Source: Verrucomicrobiota bacterium
GTDB taxonomy: Bacteria; Verrucomicrobiota; Verrucomicrobiia; Limisphaerales; UBA1096
DNA length: 64,000 nucleotides
Reading direction: 5' to 3'
Assembly: GCA_030749225.1 (NCBI GenBank)
Contig: JASMKO010000034.1
Span: forward strand, 1-64,000
Both the position numbers and the translations under genes were made by a program. The notes below the pieces were generated by a model, which ran no database searches, had not been told where the DNA came from, and was given only the letters and a program-made list of their open reading frames with translations. Shown here piece after piece: positions 28,475-35,534 of this stretch. Positions within the stretch are counted from its first letter, which is position 1. Each line of letters starts with the position of its first letter.

Positions 28475-29368
28475 CTATTTTAGTGAACGATCCAGCCAGG
28501 CGCGCAGTTGCTTGCGGATTGGACTGTCGCGAAGAAGCCATGCATCGTTATGATTGCGGAATCCGGTTTCGGCAAACGTGAGGTTTGCCTTGATCCCGGT
28601 TGATCCGATCCAATGTTTTGTCGCCGCCAGGTTGAGTTCGGAGTTGGTGTTTTCATGGCAGATGAATTGCGGCCGTTTGGCTAGGCGCTTCAGCCGATTC
28701 AGGGCGGAATCACGATCCGAGGCAGGGTAAGGCCAAGTCGCAATCCCATCGTAGTGGCTATATGGTATGAAGGCCCGCCAGAGTCTGGCAATTTCGTTCT
28801 CGTAAAGTCCAAGGTAGTTGCAGGCGATCGCACCGCGTGAGAATCCGCAAAGAATTACTCGGTCCGAGTCGCCTCCGTATTTTTCGCAAATCCATGGCAC
28901 TGCTTTCTTGCAATAATCCAAGGTTGGTAGAGCTGTGCGATTGTTGGTGTCACCCCACCAATTAACCGCAATGTTTTTTTTGTCTGCGCTGAGGTACGGC
29001 AGGCATACCCAAATGAAACCTTTTCCGCCCGAGATTCCGTAGCCCATCTTGCTTCCCTCGGGCCTGCCTGTGCTAATGTCTCCATAAGCTCCGCGGTATT
29101 TGTTTCCGGCATATTCAATAAGCACGGGGTAAAGTTTGCCGCTGACCCAATCAGTCGGCAGATAAGTAACGTGGTATACTTGAGTGTGATCGTACTCAGG
29201 AATTGTTTGCCTCACTCGTTTGCCGGCTTTTGGTTGTCCAGATTCCAACTTGGGGATAATGAGGTCCGGTTTGATTGAGCGAATATCCAGTGCCTCTGAT
29301 CGAACCAAGGGCAGGGCAACAAGTAGGCCAAGCAGGGTCTGGCATATTTGTATGGTGAACAATGACAC
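28475..29368 (-). CDS. Secreted alpha/beta-hydrolase (esterase-like)
   Basis: This 297-residue protein has a signal peptide (residues 1-24) and an alpha/beta-hydrolase core. The nucleophile elbow is ILCGFSRGAIACNYLG (Ser about residue 175), an oxyanion-side segment is LIEYAGNKYRG, and a late histidine is in FRNHNDAW. It resembles poly(3-hydroxybutyrate) depolymerase-like or feruloyl-esterase-like exported hydrolases; the substrate is unknown. Base composition is clearly more AT-rich than the flanks and codon choice looks different, suggesting recent acquisition. It is convergent with the propeller gene, and a palindrome copy lies just upstream at 29383. Confidence 0.72.
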   Translation of the reverse strand: MSLFTIQICQTLLGLLVALPLVRSEALDIRSIKPDLIIPKLESGQPKAGKRVRQTIPEYDHTQVYHVTYLPTDWVSGKLYPVLIEYAGNKYRGAYGDISTGRPEGSKMGYGISGGKGFIWVCLPYLSADKKNIAVNWWGDTNNRTALPTLDYCKKAVPWICEKYGGDSDRVILCGFSRGAIACNYLGLYENEIARLWRAFIPYSHYDGIATWPYPASDRDSALNRLKRLAKRPQFICHENTNSELNLAATKHWIGSTGIKANLTFAETGFRNHNDAWLLRDSPIRKQLRAWLDRSLK

Positions 29369-29523
29369 AACGTAAGCAGCGCTTGGCCAAGTTTGCCTTG
29401 ATGAGTGTGGTCAGGAAAGTAATCAAATGACGGAAAATACCCATTGCAATCGAGGTGGGGTGTGGTAGTTTCCCGCGCCCGCATTTCCGAGGCGGGACTA
29501 CAAATCGCCTGTTTTTTAAGAAA

Positions 29524-29679
29524 ATGTCACAACATCCCAGCCTGAAAGTCGGCGGCGCGGCGGAAGCCAAGCGCACTGTGCTCACCCGGTATGAGCGAGT
29601 GGAGTTGCTGCGCAAACGCGGCGAGCTCAAGGAGGGCGACCGTATCACCGGCCTGAAAAAGACCAAGCCGGAGGAATAA
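29524..29679 (+). CDS. Small basic protein of the Planctomycetes/Verrucomicrobia/Chlamydiae type
   Basis: This 51-residue basic protein has the pattern SLKVGGAAEAKRTVLTRYER, then LLRKRGELKEGDRITGLKK. It matches what I recall of the short family restricted to the PVC group (usual pattern: SLK...G...R.VLTR.ERI..L...G....G....GLPK). The role is unknown, possibly nucleic-acid or ribosome related given the charge. The ATG at 29524 is chosen because the family begins with Met-Ser just before the SLK motif. It is useful mainly as a taxonomic marker. Confidence 0.8.
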   Translation: MSQHPSLKVGGAAEAKRTVLTRYERVELLRKRGELKEGDRITGLKKTKPEE

Positions 29680-29737
29680 CCGTCCCCGGTTCCCGCGCCT
29701 GCCCTACTCCGATCCCACCGCACACCCTCTCTCGGCG

Positions 29738-30463
29738 GTGACGGTTCGACTCCAAAAATATCTCTCCGAGGCTGGAGTGGCCTCGCGCCGTGAAGGCGAG
29801 AAGCTGATCCTCGCCGGTCGCGTCACCGTCGGTGGTCAGATCGTCCGGCTGCTTGGGACGAAGGTGGATTCCGCCCGAGACGAGGTGGCACTCGACGGTC
29901 GGCCGCTCAAGCTTTTGGTCAAGCGGTTCGTTGCTCTCCACAAACCACCCAAGTTTCTCTGCACCCGACGCGATACCCATGATCGTCGGACGGTGTTTGA
30001 CCTGTTGCCGAAAGATTGGGGGCATCTTTACACTGTGGGCCGGCTCGATGCCGACAGCGAGGGGCTGATCCTGCTGACCAACGACGGTGATTTTTGCCAG
30101 AAGGTGGCGCACCCTAGCCATGGCCTGCTGAAGACCTATCGTGTGACTGTGGCGAAGCGCCTTGAGCCGGATGTGCTGGACCGGCTCACGGCCGGTCTGC
30201 GGGACAAGGGGGAATTTATGAAGGCCAGGTGCGTCCGGCTCCTCACCACCACCACCACCAGAAGCGAGGCAGAACTGGTGCTCGCCGAGGGCAAAAACCG
30301 CGAGGTGCGTCGTATGTTTAAAGCGCTTGGTTTCCGTGTGTTGCGCCTGCAACGTGTGGCGGTCGGGCCGGTCAAGCTGGGCGAGTTGCCTCCCGGAAAG
30401 TGGCGTCCGCTCGGCCGTGCCGAGGTGGCATCGTGCCTCAAGACGCCGGGAAAATCGCCTTGA
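29738..30463 (+). CDS. RsuA/RluB-family pseudouridine synthase
   Basis: This 241-residue protein starts at GTG. It has an N-terminal S4 RNA-binding domain (RLQKYLSEAGVASRREGEK, first 60 residues) and the RsuA/RluB/E/F catalytic domain with the nucleophilic Asp in GRLDADSEGLILLTNDG. Later parts are LLKTYRVTV and EGKNREVRRMFKALGF. It isomerises uridine in rRNA, most likely 23S (RluB-like, with an S4 domain), although RsuA-type 16S activity cannot be excluded. It follows the small basic protein by 58 bp on the same strand. Confidence 0.9.
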   Translation: MTVRLQKYLSEAGVASRREGEKLILAGRVTVGGQIVRLLGTKVDSARDEVALDGRPLKLLVKRFVALHKPPKFLCTRRDTHDRRTVFDLLPKDWGHLYTVGRLDADSEGLILLTNDGDFCQKVAHPSHGLLKTYRVTVAKRLEPDVLDRLTAGLRDKGEFMKARCVRLLTTTTTRSEAELVLAEGKNREVRRMFKALGFRVLRLQRVAVGPVKLGELPPGKWRPLGRAEVASCLKTPGKSP

Positions 30464-30515
30464 GCCGCTCGGCGGAATTGACACGGGTGCGGGGTCGTTT
30501 CACACTCGGTGCCCA

Positions 30516-31667
30516 ATGAAAACAGTTGGCCGTTTCCCCATTCCGGCGCTGGCTTGGCTCGTGGCTGTTTCGGGCCTGAGTGCGAAAGAGGTTGTCAGCG
30601 AAGTCACCCCTCCCGAACCAGCCACTGTCTCGGCCGACCGCGTCAACGTCCGCGCCAGGGCCAGCCTTGTCGGCGAGCGTGTCACCCAGTTGCGAAAGGG
30701 CGACCAAGTTACGGTGTTGGCCAAGGTGACCGTCACTCCGCCGCGCGAGGGCGAACCGGCAGACTGGCTCAAGATCGCCATGCCGGCTGCCGGGCAGACC
30801 TGGGTGCACATCGGTTTTGTGAAGGAAGGTAAGGTGACCGCCAACAAACTCAATGTGCGCGCCGGAGGCGGCGAGCGGTTCAGCATCGTCGGCCGCTTAG
30901 CCAAGGGCGATGCCGTGGAGGAAAAACGGGTCGCTGGCGATTGGATCGAGATTGAGCATCCGCCCGGCGTGCACGCCTACATCGCGGCCGAGTTGGTTGC
31001 GCTTGGCCAAGTCACCCAAGAAACAACGTCGGAGGAGACGCCCGAGGCCAAGTCGGCTGAGGTGGCCAAAACGGATGAGCCCGAAGAAACACCTGAGAAC
31101 AAGCCAGCCGAAACTACTCCGGAGACCAAGCAGGAAATCGCAGATGTGAGCGAAGCAAAGGAGCCCGAGGAAACTAAGGCCGAGCCGGAAAATGCCCCCG
31201 AGACGGGTGGTATGCCGGATCCGCCGGAGCCAGAGGTCGTCGTGATTGATGCGGCCGTCGGTACCGAGGTTGTCGAAACGCAACAGCAGTCGATGGGCAA
31301 CCCCGAGGACGCTGAGGAAGCCAAGCCGGAACCGGCCTCCGCCATTACCGAGACGAAGTTGCCTGTGCCGCCGCCGCGCGTCGTCACCCGCGAGGGCAGA
31401 ATAAAGCGCCGTTTTTTCCGAAGCCCGAAGGCTCCGAGCCGCTTCGAGTTGCTCGACGACAACGGCCGCACCATCAACTACCTTTACTCCTCCGACTCCG
31501 GGCCGCTAAAGACCGCCGAAGGCGATGGCGGCGAGCCGATCACCTTCGAGCGGTTGATGAGCATGTTGCGTAACCGTCGGGTCGTCCTCACTGGCATCGA
31601 GGCTGTGGATTCACGCTGGCCCGCGCTGCCGCTGCTTGACGTGCGCACGCTCAAGACGCTTCCCTGA
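30516..31667 (+). CDS. Exported protein with two bacterial SH3 domains and a Glu/Pro-rich linker
   Basis: This 383-residue protein has a Sec signal (residues 1-23) and two SH3b repeats (about 35-100 and 105-165: SADRVNVRARASLVGERVTQL and TANKLNVRAGGGERFSIVG, shown in parts). A low-complexity Glu/Pro/Thr-rich stretch follows (about 170-290). The C-terminal domain (about 295-383) has FELLDDNGRTINYLYS and RRVVLTGIEAVDSRWP. SH3b domains often bind cell-wall peptides or metals. It is probably periplasmic; no enzyme domain is visible. The start is the ATG at 30516, which begins the signal peptide. The stop overlaps the folD ATG by one base. Confidence 0.82.
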   Translation: MKTVGRFPIPALAWLVAVSGLSAKEVVSEVTPPEPATVSADRVNVRARASLVGERVTQLRKGDQVTVLAKVTVTPPREGEPADWLKIAMPAAGQTWVHIGFVKEGKVTANKLNVRAGGGERFSIVGRLAKGDAVEEKRVAGDWIEIEHPPGVHAYIAAELVALGQVTQETTSEETPEAKSAEVAKTDEPEETPENKPAETTPETKQEIADVSEAKEPEETKAEPENAPETGGMPDPPEPEVVVIDAAVGTEVVETQQQSMGNPEDAEEAKPEPASAITETKLPVPPPRVVTREGRIKRRFFRSPKAPSRFELLDDNGRTINYLYSSDSGPLKTAEGDGGEPITFERLMSMLRNRRVVLTGIEAVDSRWPALPLLDVRTLKTLP

Positions 31668-32566
31668 TGCCGCCCGATAACCTGATAGACGGCCGCGCGA
31701 TCGCCCAGGAAGTTCACGCGGAGACCGAGTCCCGTGTCGCCGCGCTCAAGTCAGCCGGCGTCGAGCCGGGGCTTCGGTTCGTCCGCGTCGGCGACGACCC
31801 GGCTTCGGAGGTTTACGTCGGCATGAAGGAGCGCAGCGCGGCTAAGCTTGGCATCCGCTCCGAGACCACCGTGCTGCCGGTGGAGACGCTGCAGGCGGAA
31901 TTGCTGGAGTTGCTCGAAAAACTCAATGCCGACGACGGCATCCACGGCGTGCTTGTGCAGGCGCCGCTGCCGAGGCACATCGACGAGGCGAAGGTATTTT
32001 CCACCGTGTCACCGGCAAAGGATGTCGATGGTTTTCACCCGGTAAACGCCGGCAAACTGATTATCGGGGAGGGTGGTGGTTTCGTGCCGTGCACCCCGGG
32101 CGGCGTGCATGAGTTGCTCATCCGCTCCGGCGTGACCATCGAGGGCGCGGAGGTGGTGATCCTCGGTCGGGGCAACATCGTCGGCAAGCCGATGGCGGCG
32201 ATCCTTTGCCAAAAAGCTGAGCACGCCAACGCGACGGTCACGCTCTGCCACTCACGCAGTCGAGACATCGCGGCGCATTGCCGCCGGGCGGACATCGTTG
32301 TAGCGGCAATGGGCGTGGCCAAGTTTGTCAAGGCCGACATGGTCAAGCCGGGTGCGACGGTGATCGACGTCGGCGTCAATCGCATCGACGATCCTGCTGC
32401 TGGGAATGGCTACCGGCTCATCGGCGACGTCGACTTCGCCGTCGTGCAGCCGATCGCGGGCAGAATCACCCCGAACCCCGGCGGCGTCGGCCCGATGACG
32501 ATTGCCATGCTAATGCGCAACACAGTACGGGCCGCCGAGCAGCAAACCGGCGCAGTTTCCCGATAG
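31667..32566 (+). CDS. folD: Methylenetetrahydrofolate dehydrogenase / cyclohydrolase FolD
   Basis: This 299-residue enzyme has the FolD active-site lysine segment SEVYVGMKERSAAKLGI, the substrate motif GVLVQAPLPRHID and the Rossmann loop VVILGRGNIVGKPMA. The C-terminal TPNPGGVGPMTIAMLM is also present. It interconverts 5,10-methylene-, methenyl- and 10-formyl-tetrahydrofolate with NADP. The ATG overlaps the stop of the preceding gene (TGATG), indicating translational coupling. The next gene begins 13 bp downstream. Confidence 0.96.
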   Translation: MPPDNLIDGRAIAQEVHAETESRVAALKSAGVEPGLRFVRVGDDPASEVYVGMKERSAAKLGIRSETTVLPVETLQAELLELLEKLNADDGIHGVLVQAPLPRHIDEAKVFSTVSPAKDVDGFHPVNAGKLIIGEGGGFVPCTPGGVHELLIRSGVTIEGAEVVILGRGNIVGKPMAAILCQKAEHANATVTLCHSRSRDIAAHCRRADIVVAAMGVAKFVKADMVKPGATVIDVGVNRIDDPAAGNGYRLIGDVDFAVVQPIAGRITPNPGGVGPMTIAMLMRNTVRAAEQQTGAVSR

Positions 32567-32579
32567 ATTATAAGAGACC

Positions 32580-33035
32580 ATGCAAGCCTCCAGAATACTC
32601 CCCGATCTGCAATGCTCCGTGCTGTGCGAAGACGTGCGGCAGGAGGTCACCGGCAACTTTATTGCGTTGGGCATCATCGGTGCCATCCGCGTGCCGAAGC
32701 TGCCGATCGTCGCCGGCAAACTGTGCGTGTTTACCCGATGGGTCGCTGGCGTGGGTGAGTTCCATGAGAACATCCGGCTCATCGCGCCTGATCAGGAGAC
32801 GGTTATCCGCAAGTGCGAGACCAAGTTCGTCTTGCGAGACCCGGCGCATCACGCGACCAACATCGCGGTGTTCGCTGGCACCAAGTTTGAGGCGCCCGGC
32901 GTCTACACTGTGGAGGTGATCGTGGATGACGTCATGAAGCTGCGCTATCCGTTGCCGGTTGTGATTGTCGAGCCGCCTCCCGGTGCAAAGAAGCCGTCCG
33001 AGGAGGATCCCGAGGCTCCAAAGGAGAATATTTAG
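32580..33035 (+). CDS. DUF6941-like conserved protein
   Basis: This 151-residue cytoplasmic protein has no signal peptide. Its start, LPDLQCSVLCEDVRQEVTGN, then FIALGIIGAIRVPKLP and the later FEAPGVYTVEVIVDD, resemble a small beta-rich family I recall as DUF6941. The C-terminus is a Pro/Glu-rich tail. Members are found in many bacterial phyla without known function. It lies between folD and the kinase gene on the same strand with short gaps, so it may be cotranscribed with folD. Confidence 0.62.
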   Translation: MQASRILPDLQCSVLCEDVRQEVTGNFIALGIIGAIRVPKLPIVAGKLCVFTRWVAGVGEFHENIRLIAPDQETVIRKCETKFVLRDPAHHATNIAVFAGTKFEAPGVYTVEVIVDDVMKLRYPLPVVIVEPPPGAKKPSEEDPEAPKENI

Positions 33036-33067
33036 CCGATGCGCTCGGCTAAGCAGTATCATTCAGC

Positions 33068-33970
33068 ATGATTTCAACGGAGCAGGTTAGGGAGTTGTTG
33101 GGAGCTGAATTCCCTGATTGGGGTGCGTTCGCTCTCAGCCCCATTCCCGGCGGGCTTACGAACAAAAACTTGCTCATTGAGACCGGTGGCGGCGAAAAGT
33201 TTGTGGCTCGTTTGCCAGGGAAAGACACCGATTTGTTCGGGATCAACCGACATACCGAACACGCGATTTCACGCGTGGCTTGGGAGATCGGCATTGCTCC
33301 GGAGCCGGTCGCCTTTCTCTCCGAACACGAAATCCTTGTGACCCGTTTTGTGGAGGGTGCCCCGATCGAAACGAACGACCCCACGGCGATCCGCAGCGTG
33401 GCCAGGCTGCTCCACAGGCTGCACTCCGCGCCTGATGTTCCCGGCACGTTTGATCTGCCGTCGGTGATCGACGACTACATCGCGACCGCCAAGCGGTTCA
33501 ACGTCGCCCATCCCGCCCAACTCGGCGAGGCGCTGGAGTTCTCAGGCAAAATGATCAGCGCGATCGGGCGTTGCCCGAAAGTTTCGGCTCCGTGCCACAA
33601 CGACCTGATCGCGGCGAATTTTCTCCAGAGTCGAGATCAGCTCTACCTTCTGGACTGGGAATACGCTGGCATGGGCCATCCCTACGTTGACCTGGGGAAT
33701 TGTGCGGTCAACTTCTGCATGGATGAAACCGCTTGCACTATTTTCATGGAATCGTATTTGGGCAGGGAGCCGAGCGCAGCAGAAATGGCGCAGCTGCATC
33801 TGCTGCGGGTTCTTTCTGACCTTCGTGAGGCGATGTGGTCTTATGTGCAGATTGGCATTTCAACGTTGGACGTGGACTTCCATGCTTATGGGATGAAGCA
33901 CCTCGACCGCTTCCTGCAAAACGCCAAGTCAACCGAATTGCAAACCTGGCTCGGGGTGGTAGAAGGTTAG
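33068..33970 (+). CDS. Choline/ethanolamine kinase-like phosphotransferase
   Basis: This 300-residue protein has the aminoglycoside/choline kinase fold. Features are GGLTNKNLLIE (nucleotide loop), FVARLPGKDTD, the Brenner-type catalytic motif CHNDLIAANFL (Asp about residue 178), and the metal-binding LLDWEYAGMGHPYVDLGN. This combination is typical of LicA/choline-kinase enzymes that phosphorylate choline, ethanolamine or similar alcohols. The substrate is not certain. The last four bases overlap the end of the convergent gene at 33967. The region from here to 35.3 kb is somewhat more AT-rich than the preceding part. Confidence 0.82.
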   Translation: MISTEQVRELLGAEFPDWGAFALSPIPGGLTNKNLLIETGGGEKFVARLPGKDTDLFGINRHTEHAISRVAWEIGIAPEPVAFLSEHEILVTRFVEGAPIETNDPTAIRSVARLLHRLHSAPDVPGTFDLPSVIDDYIATAKRFNVAHPAQLGEALEFSGKMISAIGRCPKVSAPCHNDLIAANFLQSRDQLYLLDWEYAGMGHPYVDLGNCAVNFCMDETACTIFMESYLGREPSAAEMAQLHLLRVLSDLREAMWSYVQIGISTLDVDFHAYGMKHLDRFLQNAKSTELQTWLGVVEG

Positions 33971-35130
33971 CCGATGTCCTGTTTGTCGATGTGAATCGCA
34001 ATCTGCCGTTTCTCTAGTTCGGCGAACACCAACTCGGGATCAAAAGCGAGCTCCGGGGTCACTACACCCACAGCGCTGGCCTGCTGATCAAGGATCAACT
34101 TGGCGGCGATGGACATTGGGATCCCGACGGAGCGGGTGTAGGCTCGCAGTCGTTCCCAGCCGACAACCGATCCATCCGAGGCCGGATGGGTAGTTGTCAG
34201 GGTGTAGCAAACCGGTTTGCCGTTCTCCGTCCCGGTGACCTCAACGTGCAGGGCATATCCGTACAGCTGGGTCGTGGTTCCCTGCTCGGATTGCAGCAGA
34301 TAGCTCGCGATGGCATCCATAATGCCCACTTCGGCTTCGGCCACTTTCACCGTTTCGTTCTCCAGAAAGCCCCAGTCATATAGCGCACGCAGCAGCTGCA
34401 TATTTGCAGGCGGCCAAGTCCCTCGCACCTCGACCAGCCGCACACCTTTCTCCTTGAATGACTTCGGGATCGTCTGGGTTTCGGCGTGGGGAATGATGTA
34501 CTGCGTATGTGTGCCGAACGGTTCAGGCAACTTCACCTTAAGCGGCCGTGCGAACGGCTCGACTTGTTTGAACTCGCCGTCCTCAAAAACAATCCGGCTT
34601 TCCAGCCTGGGTTCATACTCGATACGGGTTGTTTCAGTGATTGCCGGTGAGAAGGCAAACGGCCGGAACGCCCCGTGGCTGATGCGTATAGTGTCGATTG
34701 TCTCGAGTCGATCGTATGCATAACGGGCCATTACGTTTGTAATGCCTGGTGTCATCCCGAAGCCTGGCACGTAGGTTTTCCCTGCTTCGAAGAATGCATC
34801 ATGAAATGCAAACTCCGGCCCGGTTCCGTTCAGGTTTACGCCGTGCACACAGGCCTGTGCGATACACTGGGTAGACTCGTGATTGATGGAGATTGGCGTG
34901 CCGTCCATCACAAGATCGTAATGCCGCATCAAGGCTGCTGTTTGATCGGCCTGAAATACGTCGACTTTAACAAAGTCAACCCGGTCATCTTGCAGCCAGG
35001 CAACCACTTCCCGTCCCATTGACTCGTTGTTGTCCCCGATTGTGACTTTGTGGACTCTGTCGGATTGAAGAAGATCAAGAACCGATTCGCGGCTGATTTT
35101 TCCTGCGGCGCCAAGGCAAAATATTTTCAT
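33967..35130 (-). CDS. Saccharopine dehydrogenase family oxidoreductase
   Basis: This 387-residue protein has an N-terminal Rossmann start (MKIFCLGAAGKISRESVLDL) and the saccharopine-dehydrogenase family central motif FGMTPGITNVMARYAYD. It also has GVNLNGTGPEFAFHD, like the GxxYxD-type segment. Family members act on saccharopine, carboxynorspermidine or related secondary amines with NAD(P). The substrate here is unknown; it ends a long minus-strand catabolic cluster and could handle an amino-acid-like intermediate. An AT-rich leader with operator-like repeats precedes it. The 3' end overlaps the kinase gene by four bases tail to tail. Confidence 0.82.
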   Translation of the reverse strand: MKIFCLGAAGKISRESVLDLLQSDRVHKVTIGDNNESMGREVVAWLQDDRVDFVKVDVFQADQTAALMRHYDLVMDGTPISINHESTQCIAQACVHGVNLNGTGPEFAFHDAFFEAGKTYVPGFGMTPGITNVMARYAYDRLETIDTIRISHGAFRPFAFSPAITETTRIEYEPRLESRIVFEDGEFKQVEPFARPLKVKLPEPFGTHTQYIIPHAETQTIPKSFKEKGVRLVEVRGTWPPANMQLLRALYDWGFLENETVKVAEAEVGIMDAIASYLLQSEQGTTTQLYGYALHVEVTGTENGKPVCYTLTTTHPASDGSVVGWERLRAYTRSVGIPMSIAAKLILDQQASAVGVVTPELAFDPELVFAELEKRQIAIHIDKQDIG

Positions 35131-35145
35131 TTTGAAAAAGTAATG

Positions 35146-35160
35146 CGATCCATTGGATCG
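35146..35160. promoter_or_regulatory. 15-bp palindrome before the saccharopine-dehydrogenase-like gene
   Basis: CGATCCATTGGATCG is a perfect inverted repeat of seven bases around one central base. It ends 16 bases upstream of the ATG at 35130 on the minus strand. Its position between a possible promoter and the start codon is typical of a repressor operator. It does not match the iterated TTGGCCAA family. Confidence 0.4.
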
Positions 35161-35203
35161 TTCGGCTGAGTATGTATTACGGTAATGGCTAAAGCTATCT
35201 AAA

Positions 35204-35224
35204 AGAGATTTAAGAGAGATTTAA
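35204..35224. repeat. Direct repeat pair with 11-bp period
   Basis: AGAGATTTAA occurs at 35204-35213 and again at 35215-35224, one helical turn apart, in the AT-rich gap between the saccharopine-dehydrogenase-like gene and the DUF1501 remnant. The arrangement resembles tandem binding half-sites for an activator. The whole gap 35131-35260 is AT-rich and contains no open frame that looks like a gene. Confidence 0.4.
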
Positions 35225-35260
35225 ACTGACAACTCACTAAACACAGCAGCTGCCACAACC

Positions 35261-35476
35261 TCAAGAAACGATTTCTTGCACCAAATTGCCGTGTATGTCC
35301 GTAAGACGGTAATCGAGGCCGACGCGGTGGTGGGTCAGCTGTTCGTGGTTAAGGCCCAAGAGGTGCAGGATCGTTGTCTGTAGATCATGAACGTGCACGG
35401 GGCGACCGGTGATGTGGAAACCAAGTTCATCGGTAGCGCCAAGGGCGGTGCCGCCTCTCACGTCGCCGCTGGCCAA
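35261..35476 (-). pseudogene. C-terminal remnant of a DUF1501 gene
   Basis: About 70 codons align by eye with the end of the intact DUF1501 proteins in this window. GGTALGATDELGFHI, then PVHVHDLQTTILHLLGL and YRLTDIHGNLVQEIV, match [23 protein letters not shown] and FRLTDVSGKVV of the protein at 43861. In the same frame a TAG stop lies just upstream and no start or N-terminal 400 residues exist, because the cyclase gene begins 58 bp away. It is therefore a deletion remnant, probably of a DUF1501 gene that once belonged to this cluster. Confidence 0.82.
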
Positions 35477-35534
35477 TTCAATTTTGCCTCGTCTTCGCTA
35501 TCAGTCCAAGCGTTTAGGCAAGCGGTAGCAGGTG

